64,000 nucleotides of DNA from Macrotis lagotis (Eukaryota > Chordata > Mammalia > Peramelemorphia > Peramelidae): NCBI RefSeq assembly GCF_037893015.1, contig NC_133665.1:40190537-40254536 (forward strand), in the 5' to 3' direction. Shown here in pieces: positions 45,958-55,773 of this stretch. A model generated the notes under the pieces. The model was given only the letters and a program-made list of their open reading frames with translations. It had not been told where the DNA came from and made no database searches. Position 1 is the first letter of the stretch, and each line of letters begins with the position of its first letter. The translations under genes and the position numbers were made by a program.

Positions 45958-46466
45958 TTTTCCAGCCTAAGCCTGTTTTGGGGGTGCTTCCTGAGCTTTT
46001 GGGGCACTCCCACAAGGGTCTCTGTGTGTGAAGCTCTGTCCTCCCTCCTGGTCTGTGAATGACCTTATGTGCCTTCCCTCTGCTACGGGGCTGAAGTGGA
46101 GGGGGCCCTGCTGTTCTATGGGGGGGGGCCCTAGAGTGCGATCAGGTTCTGAATGTGGTTAGAGCCCCAGAGTCCTGTTCCAGGGACAGAGGACAGAGCT
46201 TGGCAGTCTCTCTCTCTTCACTCCCCTCCCTAAGTTCAATGGGCTCATGCCCTGGGGGCTCCTGCTTATGGCTCCACCTGCTTGTGTTTCCTGGATCTGG
46301 AATGCAGTGGCCTTGCTGTGTGCCCTGAGGGCTGGACTTCATGTGCTCTCTCTGGCAGAGGTTCCCCTCCACCCCGCTGTTCCCCCAATTTGTGCCGTGT
46401 TATGCTGGGGTGTAGGTAGTTTTGAAGATTTATGAGAGAGCGCCTAAGACAGGATCCGCTCTTGTT

Positions 46467-46476
46467 GCCATCTTGG
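46467..46476 (-). promoter_or_regulatory. YY1 site at the HAL1-D 5' end
   Basis: The minus strand reads CCAAGATGGC, 8 to 17 bases from the element's start. It is the same motif and position as in L1-B and human L1, so the half-L1 family kept an L1-type promoter start. Confidence 0.6.
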
Positions 46477-46609
46477 CTCCACCCCTTAAAATTTTTTTAA
46501 AAATAAAAATGATGACTTTAATACCTATTCATTTTCTTCACTCACTGTGTTTTGTTTTAGTTAGGTCAGCTTTCTCAATACAATTACTGATAATACTAAA
46601 ATCCTCCAC

Positions 46610-46750
46610 ATTTTTTATATTGTCTAACAATTGTCTTCTCCCATTAGAATGGAAACTTCTTGAAGACAGGTACTGTCTTTTTGCTTGTGTTCATATCTCT
46701 ATGATTTAGCATAGTGCCTGATTCATAGTATGCAACTAATGAATGATTGT
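46610..46750 (+). mobile_element. L2 3' end
   Basis: TTAGAATGGAAACTTCTTG, AAGACAGGTACTGTCTTTTTG and CATAGTGCCTGATTCATAG with AATGAATGATTG: the L2 terminal sequence, sense strand. Confidence 0.75.
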
Positions 46751-46929
46751 TGCCTTATCTTTCCATAATTACAAAATATGAACATTTCTAGTGCCCAATT
46801 TTTATTCCCTCATAAAGCAAGGGGATTTCTGGAGTTCTGTTTTTATTTTATACTTATTAATGCTAAATATAAAGTTGTAATACTTCACCTGGTGGATAGT
46901 AGAGGAAAGGATTGCTTGTGAAAAATCTT

Positions 46930-47161
46930 AGTTTTTCAGTTGTTTTTGACTATTCATGACCCCTTTTGGGTTTTGTATTTTGGCAAAGATGCAGGAGTGG
47001 CTTGATACTTCCTTCAATTCATTTTACTATTTAGGAAACTGAGGCCAACAGATTTAAGTGACTTACCCAGGGTCACACAGCTGGTAGGTACCCAAGGCCA
47101 GATTTGAACTCAGGAAGATGAGTCTTAATGACTCTAGGTCTGGTACTCTATCTACTGCCCA
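46930..47161 (-). mobile_element. Mar1-type SINE
   Basis: The plus strand begins with the reverse of the Mar1 tail (CAGTTGTTTTTGACTATTC), then GGGTTTTGTATTTTGGCAAAG, GAAACTGAGGCCAACAG, CCCAGGGTCACACAGCTGG and the reversed head ACTCTATCTACTGCCC. Confidence 0.85.
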
Positions 47162-47182
47162 TGAAAGACCATTACTTTCTTA

Positions 47183-47341
47183 CTTTTTTTTTTTTAGGTT
47201 TTTGCAAGGCAGTGGGGTTATGTGGCTTGCCCAAGGCCACACAGCTAGGTAATTATTAAGTGTCTGAGACCAGAATTTGAACTCAAGTCCTCCCGAGGCC
47301 AGGACTGGTGCTTTATCCACCGCACCACCTAGCCGCCCCAA
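47183..47341 (-). mobile_element. WSINE-type SINE
   Basis: The reversed tail TTTAGGTTTTTGCAAGGC leads to the reversed head CACCACCTAGCCGCCCC. The duplication CATTACTTTCTTA (47170-47182 and 47342-47354) is perfect. Confidence 0.94.
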
Positions 47342-47359
47342 CATTACTTTCTTAATAGA

Positions 47360-48515
47360 AGTATCTTTGTTATTCTAGCAATTTAGTATAAGATAGATAT
47401 ATCTCATGGAGTAGCATATTGTAGACTATATAACTAATGTAAATCCCTTTGTCTTTTCAATGAAATTCAATTTACCTTGTCTGGCATGACAAGATCCAAC
47501 TTTGTCTTCTTACTTGCCTAAATACCTGTAAGTGGTCTGTGGTATTTTTTTCTATCAAAACAAGGATTGTTGTTGTTGATGTTGTTGCTGTTGTGACCAG
47601 GGCTTGTTTGGGCAAGCCAACAAATAGGCTCTTAACTGTAGGCACCTTAGAGGTTCTGGGGCATGTCCAGACTGTCTTCATGGAGATTTCTGTATCCCCT
47701 TTCTCTGGGTGGGTGTAGGTAGACTCCTGTGATTGGTTGCCTATATCTATGGAGATACTAAGATGGTTGCTCTCTTTTCCTTCAACTCTTTCCTGCTTTG
47801 TCCAGAGGGCGAAGATCCCAGTTCACCCACAGCTTAGATACCATGAACTGAACCAATAAGAGAGGAAGGACTATTTTCCCCTGCTTTTAGTCTTTTACCC
47901 TGGCTCTGAGAAATAGGTCTGGGGTTGTTTATCCAAGGTAGTTTCAGATTCCAGAGGTGATCCCTATGAGACCTAGCAATTTGAGCCATGAAGACTTTGG
48001 AGCCAAGTTTTCAGGTAGGATCATGCAGCACGATCCTAAGAAGCCAGGAAGCCTGCAACTGGAGGGAAAAAGGAGCTTTGGACTTGAATTTGGGATCACA
48101 TTCAATGGGAATCCAGCTAAGCTATGAACCTAACCCCTTCTCCTCCCCAGAAACTGAACTGGTGGAAAGGGGGGGGGGGATTATGTCTCCACATGTTGGG
48201 GGGGAAAAGTTTGTATATTTGTGATTATTCCTTTTGAAGTATGTATTGTAGCCACTGGTTACTTGAGTTTGGTTCTGCCTATGAGGAATCATTATTCAGA
48301 CTTGGGAAAGCAAGGGTGGAAATGAAACAAAAATTTATTTAAAAGGTTACAAGACATAGAAAGGTTTAGGGAGAGAGAAAGAGAGAGAGAAAGAGAGATA
48401 AAAGAAAAGACAAGCAGTGTTGGCTGGGCCATTGTCAGAAGACTGTGGCCCTGAGCTGGACTCCAACTCAGGTTTTTTACATCTTGCATCTCATCCAGAG
48501 GGCAAAAGGTGAATT
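47360..48515. other. Unassigned, with minor simple repeats
   Basis: No recognised gene. Small GTT-rich (47568-47595) and GA-rich (48370-48400) patches are present. The part from about 48290, with AAATTTATTTAAAAGG, may belong to the same unknown repeat as the module at 48519. Confidence 0.35.
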
Positions 48516-48518
48516 CCT

Positions 48519-48678
48519 TTCTCCTATACTAGACCCAGAATTAGGTAGAGGGTAAAGCCTAAGGAGATCAGGATACAAATTTTACATTAAGCAATGAACC
48601 AATGGTAATGGGGATCTCCACCCAATTTGAGCAGATTACAAATTGTTTCTGTTACTATCATAATTCTCTACTTCTAGT
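48519..48678. repeat. Unknown repeated module, copy 1
   Basis: CCTATACTAGACCCAGAATT, AGGTAGAGGGTAAAGCCTA, GGAGATCAGGATACAAATTT and GCAATGAACCAATGG recur at 50965-51105 in the same direction with about 85% identity by eye. An insertion of about 30 bases here (GGGGATCTCCACCC region) is absent there. The family is not recognised; it may be part of an old LTR-type element or another repeat. Confidence 0.7.
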
Positions 48679-48689
48679 CAATTTACATC

Positions 48690-49260
48690 TTCACCCAATT
48701 TCTACATTCACAATTCTTTTGATCTTTCCCCTGCATCATCCCACCCTCAAAATTATTCCGGACCCAGATTCTTCTGGGCCTTTCAGAGTCCATTTGGAGA
48801 TAAATGCATTACAGCATGGACATCATTAAGACAGGGTTCAGAGAATGATTGGCTAGCATAGTTGATTGGCATCTTGCAGAAGCTGGTCTTGGAGCTATAC
48901 AACTAAGAGAAACAAAGCTCAAGGGGGAAAAATTGAGCAAGCAAAAAACAGATATTGTAACAGAAAAGGCTATTTAATAGAGGCCAATAATTAGGAAAAA
49001 ACTAGGTCTATAAGGAGCAAGGATTGTACTAAGCCAGTATCAAAATACCTTTTATAAGAACATGGGCTCCAATACAACACAGATTCATTGATGGATGCCA
49101 TATAAGTTGTAAATAAAAGTTCAAAAATAGTATAAACAAATGAACTGAAAAGGCATTTTAAAAACTGCACGTCCAAAAAGTAATTTACAACAAAATTTTC
49201 TATTTTAGCTTTGGCCATGTTTAGAATGAACAAAAATTCCAGTTGAAGAATGGATCTTTC
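48690..49260. other. Unassigned stretch
   Basis: No gene or named repeat recognised. It may continue the unknown element of 48519-48678. Confidence 0.35.
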
Positions 49261-49267
49261 TTTAAAG

Positions 49268-49508
49268 TGTAAGACCCTGAGTTCTGAAACCTATGAACTT
49301 TTGCCTGAATTCTGCTTCTAAGATGCTTGGAAATCCCCTACTGAACAATATATAAGGTCTCTCCTCACTTTACTTGGGGTTCCAGGATCCTAGCCCTGTC
49401 CTAGGATGGAACGCTAGCTCAAGCTAGTTTAATAAACCCTTGCTATTGCATCTCCATCGTGTGGAGTGCCTCTGTTCTGTATTTGGGGACTTTTCTCAGA
49501 CCTTAACA
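49268..49508 (+). mobile_element. Solo retroviral LTR fossil, short, class I-like
   Basis: 241 bp from TGTAAGACC to CCTTAACA, so TG..CA ends, flanked by the 4-bp duplication AAAG (49264-49267 and 49509-49512). It has a TATA-like ATATATAAGG (about 49349) and a polyadenylation signal AATAAA (about 49431). A U5-like stretch follows. A 4-bp duplication is typical of gamma-type (class I) retroviruses. No internal part or second LTR adjoins, so it is a solo LTR left by recombination. It looks whole as an LTR; perhaps middle-aged. Confidence 0.7.
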
Positions 49509-49697
49509 AAAGAAGTTAAAACAAATACCAATTGGCATTATCTCTCATACTTAATTATGATGAACCTGGAATGATCATTGCAATTTGCTATTACAAAGCA
49601 GCAAGGGACACGAGGACATATTCCTTTATGAAGTCATACAGACAATCCTTTTCAATGAGCCAAGTGAGGGATTCCTTTAAGGAAAAATCCTACCCCA

Positions 49698-49877
49698 GGG
49701 GTGGCTAGGTGGTGCAGTGATCCGCCCTGGAGTCAGGTGTATCTGAGTTGAAATCTGGCCTCAGGCACTTAATAATTACCTAGCTGTATGGCCTTGGGTA
49801 AGCCAATTATGTCTTGCAAAAGCCATTTGCCTTGCAAAAACCTAAAAAAAAAAAGAAGAAAAGAAGTAATAAAAAAG
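49698..49877 (+). mobile_element. WSINE-type SINE with small internal changes
   Basis: GGGTGGCTAGGTGGTGCAG, then a dozen bases lost before CCCTGGAGTCAGG, and a partly duplicated 3' end (CTTGCAAAAGCC, then CCTTGCAAAAACC). TSD AAAATCCTACCCCA (49684-49697) against AAAACCCTACCCCA (49878-49891). Confidence 0.9.
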
Positions 49878-49894
49878 AAAACCCTACCCCAGTT

Positions 49895-50389
49895 GAGGCT
49901 AGGGTGGTTCTTTCCAAGGTCACTTACTCCATCTGCAGCATTTAACATCAAACCCCATAAGGCTAAAAGGTTTCATTGGCATATTGTCTTTTCATTTTAA
50001 CATACCTGATGTCAGGCATATCAATTATCAATATGTTGTAATGTAGCAATTACCTATAACCAGAGTTTCAGCTAACTTGAGTACCAAGGAGAACCAAGAG
50101 TGTGCCAGGCTGTAATCTGGTATAAGAGATCCAGGGGAAAAAATCATAATTCAATTGTTACTCATGTACTAAGGACAGTGCTGTAAATGTAATGTGATAA
50201 ACAGATTTTGAGATGTATAAACACAATAATCCTAATCCATTTTTTTTAAATAAAATGTTTAAAGTAACTAAACATCTCCTTCTGGCTAGGAGTTGCCTAT
50301 CATATCCATGCTTCTCACATCATTATTTTATCTTTCTCATGTTATATAGGTGCTTTTCCCTCAAAGCAAATAACCACAGTTTAGTCCCA

Positions 50390-50390
<1 letters not shown>
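49895..50390. other. Unassigned stretch
   Basis: Nothing recognised. Confidence 0.4.

Positions 50391-50392
<2 letters not shown>

Positions 50393-50447
<55 letters not shown>
50393..50447. repeat. (TA)n microsatellite
   Basis: About 27 TA units, nearly perfect. Confidence 0.97.
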
Positions 50448-50450
<3 letters not shown>

Positions 50451-50960
50451 TTTCTATACATAAACTTTTAACCACTAGCTATCTTCAAAAATACAAATTG
50501 TTACTTTCAGAATTCTTAAAAAAAACCTTAGAACATCTTAGGTAATCTTAAATTTCTAATATGTGTTATTGATTCCAATGCAATAAAACAATAATAAAAA
50601 CAACCAGACATTCAAGTCAATTAACAACATGAGTTATTAAATTTTTTTCAGAGTGATTAAAATGGTTTTTATTAAGATATCTTAACAAAATGGCACACCT
50701 CTCCCATGATGGGAGAGAGGGGCAGGGAAATCAAAATAATATTTCCATTATATTATGCATGAATCCATATATGTATCCCAGAAGGGGGCCATAATTTGTG
50801 ATATCTCCTTTACCATGCATTCAAAGCAATCACATGTTAATTCCAAGCTTTAACATTACAATATTCAAATAGCTTACATGTTCACAAGAGAAACTGTTAA
50901 TACAATTGCTTTGAAGTTACAAAAGAATGTTACATAACTGATAAATACATATTTATATAT
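50448..50960. other. Unassigned, with a near-perfect palindrome
   Basis: CTCTCCCATGATGGGAGAG near 50700-50718 is a 9-bp inverted repeat around one base. Otherwise no feature is recognised. Confidence 0.5.
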
Positions 50961-50964
50961 ACTC

Positions 50965-51105
50965 CCTTCCCCTATACCAGACCCATATTTAGGTAGAGGG
51001 TAAAGCCTACAGAGATCAGGATATAAATTTTACAATAAACAATGAATCAATGGACTGCAAATTGTTTCTGTTGCAATCATAATTCTCTTTTTACTTCTCT
51101 TCCAT
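50965..51105. repeat. Unknown repeated module, copy 2
   Basis: Second copy of the module at 48519-48678: CCTATACCAGACCCATATTT, AGGTAGAGGGTAAAGCCTA, GAGATCAGGATATAAATTTT and AAATTGTTTCTGTTGCAATC. Same direction, 2.4 kb apart. Confidence 0.7.
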
Positions 51106-51109
51106 TTCA

Positions 51110-52460
51110 TTTCACTTAAGAGTACCAGAGAACTCTGAGGGAAGAGTGAAACCTAATCTACTTGACCTTCAGGAGGTGAGGCAATGGTAGTATATGTTAT
51201 TACACTTGCTCCAAGGGCTGTCTCTCTAATGTGTCTAACAGGGGTGTCATGTGGCTCAAATGCATAGACATCTTTAACCTCTTCTCCATCTCACCTTCTC
51301 CAAGACAGGCTTTAATTCATGCCCATACAGAGAAGCAGAAGGTTGGAGTCAGAAGCTTTGACTGCTCTACTTTCCTTAGAAAAGGGATACCAGGCTAGAA
51401 TTAAATCTATCTCCTCCCTTATATAGTGTTAGGTTAGGGAATGTGACTTTTATGTTTAAAGTTAACTTCTGATTACTGTTTCATGATGGAGACAATCAAG
51501 ATCATTTATTATAAAGGCTTGACTTCCTTTATACCAGTTACTCAGTGAACACACATTATCAAATATTATCAAAGAAATCCATATTTACAATTTGACAGCA
51601 AAATAGAAATCAGAGAAAGTATATATATAAGAATATATACCAGGCAATACAGAGACAAGGAGCTCTCCTCTAAGAGTGAGGTAACAGTTCATCAGATTGA
51701 GGGAGTCTAGACATTACAAAAGGGAACATTCCCTGAAGTCTCTAGTTTAGCAAACTGGATATAGAGTCATGATGGAAATTGCCAGCTCCTCTCATGTCTT
51801 CAAATTATTCATTTTCTCTCTTGAAATTGCCAGCCAGAAGCAACAAAAGCCACTGCAAAACCCAAAGCGATTCATATAAATCTTAAGTGTTCCCCCGACT
51901 TTTTGTTGTCATCAATACCTCATCCCTCTCTCAGGTGCAGAGGAATCGATCTCCACCAACAGAGTTCCATCAGTGGGTTTTGAGACTGTAGTTACACACA
52001 ATTTTATTCAACTAGACTTCATATTAATTATTGTAATTTTTAAGCTACTACTTAATTTACTTTTATTCTCTCAAATGAGGAATGGGAATACTGGAAGGGT
52101 GACAATATAGTTAGTAGATGATCCATGTTCTAAACCTGAAAGGCTGCCTGCCTTATTTTTCTTTAATGGTTCCCTGTTTAATTGCAATACATCAAAGTCA
52201 GGTTAATATTAAGTGTGTCACCAACATAAAGTTTTAGTGAGGAAGTCATTTTGAACTGTCCCACCTTAAATTTCTGGGGGAAAGAATACACCTCATTGTT
52301 TAGTAGCAAAGAATCTCTTACAAAGTCCCCTTGAACATCAAGGGCATCAATCCAAACAAAATAAAATAAAAAATCCTAAGAGGACAAAGCAGTGTCTTTT
52401 CCCTCTCCACACAGATTTGTCAGCTTTGGTATTCTAAACAAGAATATGATTACATCTAAG
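51110..52460. other. Unassigned stretch
   Basis: No gene or named repeat family recognised in 1.35 kb. Part may continue the unknown repeated element. Confidence 0.35.
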
Positions 52461-52504
52461 TAGCTACCTGTCTTCTTATTTTATTCCCCAAACAAGCTCT
52501 GCTC

Positions 52505-52573
52505 AGACTTCCTTCCTTCTCTTTCTCTCTCCTCTCCTCTCCTCTCCTCTCCTCTTCTCTTCTCTTCTCCTCT

Positions 52574-52640
<67 letters not shown>

Positions 52641-52756
52641 CCTCTCCTCTCTCTCTCCTCTCCTCTTCTCTCTCTCTCTCTCTCTCTCTCCTGTCTCTCT
52701 CTGTCTCTCTGTCTGTCTCTCTGTCTCTGTCTCTGTCTGTCTCTCTCTCTCTCTCC
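52505..52756. repeat. CT-rich low-complexity tract, (TC)n and relatives
   Basis: Almost pure pyrimidine on the plus strand: CTCCT, CTCTT, TCTC and CTGTCT units with only a few G. A minus-strand frame of Arg and Glu repeats here is a by-product. Confidence 0.96.
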
Positions 52757-52904
52757 ACCTTAACAGATCTCTTTTATTCTAATTCTAGCTGATATTTTTA
52801 ACCTAAAAGAAATTTCCCTGGGGATGGATAACAACCTCAGTATCACAGTTTAAATCACTTCACTAGCAACTCAAAATTTCTCTCAGGAGAATAATAAATT
52901 TAAT

Positions 52905-52905
52905 T

Positions 52906-52958
<53 letters not shown>
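52905..52958. repeat. (TA)n microsatellite
   Basis: Uninterrupted alternating TA. Confidence 0.97.
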
Positions 52959-52959
<1 letters not shown>

Positions 52960-52961
<2 letters not shown>

Positions 52962-53940
52962 CAGAAGAATCATTAGAAAACTATATAAATGTGTACTCTT
53001 CATTTTTTGAAAAATTTACATCTTTCTTTTCTAAAGTGATGAGATTATGTGCATAGAAATATTAAAATGGAGTGAGGGCCACTTCAGTTCCATGATCATC
53101 AGCCTGAGGACAAAAGGATTTATATTATTCTGTTCTTAACAACTTCTGGAAGAGGCTACCTCTATACCTCAAGAGATTATACATTTAGTTAAGCCAATTT
53201 TAACTGCATTGTTCCTGGGCAATCAAAAAATTGGGGTTTTGGAGTATTAAAAATTGTTACCAACCCTCCCCCAAAATCTGTCACTATATCATACAGACCT
53301 TAGTTAAAATTACCCATAGAATTAGCTAACTTTGAATCTTCTTTAAAATAAGAAATGTCACTTAAAAATATTAATAGATTCCAGTGATTGTATTGAGTTT
53401 AGCTGTAACTTTTGCATCAGAAACTTTCGCATGATATAAAGGACCTGAGTAAATTTTAGGGAATTTTTCCCTTCTCTAACTTATTTCTGCTATCTAGAAA
53501 TCTGGGAATCTCACCAAAACTTACCCAGTTTCCAAAACTGTATAAAGGAAACAAAGAGAATTCATAAATGTTCATGAAAATAATGGCATGCACTAAGGAT
53601 GAATGCTTCACTAGCAACTTAACCACTTGTAGTCACATATAATGTAAACATTCAGAAAAATGCTTTGAGGAGCCTACTGTGATCCCCACAGTTCACAAGA
53701 GGACAATAGTTTTTGCTCCCTGTTCTTGGTCCTCTTGTTACTCTTTTCGCTTCTCACTAAACACCACTATCAGTTTTCTTTTGCAACTCTTCATGGTAGG
53801 TGGCATACAAGCCAAACACCTTTTTTGCTCCTCCTGTTTTTCTGCTCTTCCTGCAGTTCTCCAAAACTCCCCAGTAAGTGATATTTTTGCAGAAAAAGAC
53901 TTTCTCTATTGTGTTATTATAGTTCGTGGTTTCATTCCCA
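52960..53940. other. Unassigned AT-rich stretch
   Basis: No recognised gene or repeat. The open frame at 53679-53966 has no known domain and runs into SINE sequence. Confidence 0.4.
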
Positions 53941-53944
53941 TCCA

Positions 53945-54345
53945 CCTTTTCATGACTCCATTTTGAGTTTTCTTTTTTTTTTTTAGGTTGTTTTGCAAGG
54001 CAAATGGGGTTAAGTGGCTTGCCCTAGGCCACACAACTAGGTAATTATTAAGTGTCTGGGGCTGGATTTGAACTCAGGGACTCGTGACTCCAGGGCCAGT
54101 GCTCTATCCACTGTGCCACCTAGCCACTTTATTTTGAATTTTCTTGGAGAAGATTTTGTAGAGGTTTACCATGTCCTTCTTCAGCTCATTTTACAGATAA
54201 AGAAACTGAGGCAAACAGGGTTAAGTGACTTATCTAGGGTCATACAATTACAAAGTATCTGAGGTCAGATTTGAATTCAAAACTATGAGTCTTCATGATT
54301 CCAAACCTGGTGTTCTATCCACTGTGCCACTTAGCCACCATTGCT
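53945..54345 (-). mobile_element. Mar1-type SINE split by another SINE
   Basis: The reversed Mar1 tail TTTCATGACTCCATTTTG lies left of an inserted SINE (53974-54130). The rest continues after it: TTTTCTTGGAGAAGATTTTG, CAGCTCATTTTACAG, GAAACTGAGGCAAACAGG, then ATCCACTGTGCCACTTAGCC. Confidence 0.82.
53974..54130 (-). mobile_element. WSINE-type SINE nested in Mar1
   Basis: From a reversed tail TTTTAGGTTGTTTTGCAAGG to a reversed head GTGCCACCTAGCC. TSD ATTTTGAGTTTTCT (53960-53973) against ATTTTGAATTTTCT (54131-54144), both being the Mar1 text at that place. Confidence 0.92.
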
Positions 54346-54349
54346 CTAT

Positions 54350-55525
54350 TGTGTGTCCCATCCAAATATTGACAAGGATCAAAACTTCAGAATTTTTCTT
54401 TGGATAGAAAACATCTTCTTCCTATGTAATGCTTCAAATGCCATTACAAAGACCTCTGCTCCTCTCCTTTGCTCACAATGCAATTCTTACTGACATTTGA
54501 ACCTCTGTCAGCAATACATCCTATGCCCCTCATATCCAATCATCAATGCTAAATTATGAAACAATGATTCAAAAGTCTTTGTCCTCTTTTATCTAGGTAA
54601 CTAAGAGGGCACTTCCTCGGGACCTAGAGGCTAGACAAAGTACCCCAGTTACTTCCCCATTGTTCCTTACGCCCCATGAGCTTCTTTAGAGTCAACTAGA
54701 CAACATTATTGAAATTAGCTGAAATTATTTTACACCAGATCTAGAGGGATAAGTGAGTGGCAGTAAGCCAAGTATTCCCCTGGCATTGTTAGGTGCCAGG
54801 GGAGTATGGGAAGAAAAATAATTAAGCTCTTACTACATAAGCTCTTACTACATCATCTGGGACAATGATAAATGGCAGCTAATGGGATCCATATTCATGG
54901 TATGACTTTGTCAAGGAGAATTGTTGAAGTTCAACTCTGTGGATGGCTGGGCCTTTCTCCCATGCTTATTTCCTTTGCCTTTTAATATCTTTGCTTTCCC
55001 CCTTTCCATTAGTTCATTCCATTTAATTCATGGTGAAACTTCTCAGATAAGTGGTCTGTCCCTGGATCCATCTCAAAGGGTGAACAAGTTGAGATGGCTA
55101 AGTTTAGAGTACCCATCTAGGTGTTCACTTGGACTACTTGTACCCAGCCTGTGGTAGAGCATGCCCCACTTGTATTGATCCTATCAGCCTCAGTTGAACA
55201 CATTGTAACTTGTGTCTAACAAGTGATGTCATTTTGGTCTTCCTCACAACAAAGGATAAAAGGTCACTAATGACTTTTTTTTTGTCAAATCAAATGGCTT
55301 TCTCATTATTTTTCTTTGACTTTCTGTGAACTGAAAACTTCTAGTCAGACATTTCTTATAACTCTTTCCACCTTGATTTTAACTATTCTTTCTTCTTTCA
55401 GGTCTTTTTCTTATGGGTGCTTCTGTATTTATTGTTGGCTCTACTTCTTTCAACCCCTAAATCTGGAAAATTTTCAATGCTCATCTTCCAGTCTTTTACT
55501 CTTCTCTTTTCACAATCTCTTCCTA
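54350..55525. other. Unassigned, with a perfect short hairpin
   Basis: CCCCTGGCA (54777-54785) and TGCCAGGGG (54794-54802) form a 9-bp stem with an 8-base loop. No gene is recognised, and no run of T or A follows that would suggest a terminator-like or RNA gene. Confidence 0.4.
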
Positions 55526-55759
55526 AAGTAGTTAGTCCAATCTCTATTAGAATGGTAGTTCCCTGAGAGCAAGGGATCATGCACTATTCCTTATATTTCC
55601 CTCAAAATAGTTGAGACACATATTTGTCAGATACTGAAATCCCCACCATTATTTCTACCTCTAGTCCCTGATGGACTAATAGGGAAGATGAGAGGCTGAA
55701 GTATTTAACTAACTTCATAGGACCATAAGATTTAGACTCTTATTGCACAGTGCCTGGTG
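55526..55759 (+). mobile_element. L2 3' end, target of the U6-L1 insertion
   Basis: TCTCTATTAGAATGGTAG, TTCCCTGAGAGCAAGGG and TTGCACAGTGCCTGGTG lead up to the insertion site. The expected continuation (AAAGTAAGTTTTCAATGGA) lies at 60049-60066 on the far side. Confidence 0.7.
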
Positions 55760-55773
55760 TAAAGTAAGTTTTC
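55760..55773 (+). repeat. Target-site duplication, left copy, of U6-L1
   Basis: TAAAGTAAGTTTTC; an identical copy lies at 60048-60061, directly after the U6 part. Confidence 0.95.

Larger units (their letters stand above)
43525..46483 (-). mobile_element. HAL1-D: half-L1-like element with complete 5' end
   Basis: About 3 kb. The 5' end GGTGGAGCCAAGATGGC is present (46483 downward). A GC-rich leader follows, about 130 bp shorter than in HAL1-A, then ORF1 (45957 to 44872), the three SINE modules and the A-rich tail at 43525. There is no ORF2. The right flank CCTTAAAATTTTTT (46484-46497) resembles the left flank of L1-E rather than that of this element. Confidence 0.88.

Noticed and set aside
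46484-46515. Reappearance of HAL1-C sequence after HAL1-D (AAAATGATG), which would mean simple nesting
   Set aside because: Only nine bases agree and the following text (ACTTTAATACC) does not match the expected ORF1 sequence, so chance is the better explanation.
52505-52756. Promoter-type GAGA element
   Set aside because: No conserved motif spacing or nearby gene; best described as a low-complexity tract.
52456-52758. Minus-strand frame of about 100 codons rich in Arg and Glu
   Set aside because: Translation of a CT-rich simple repeat.
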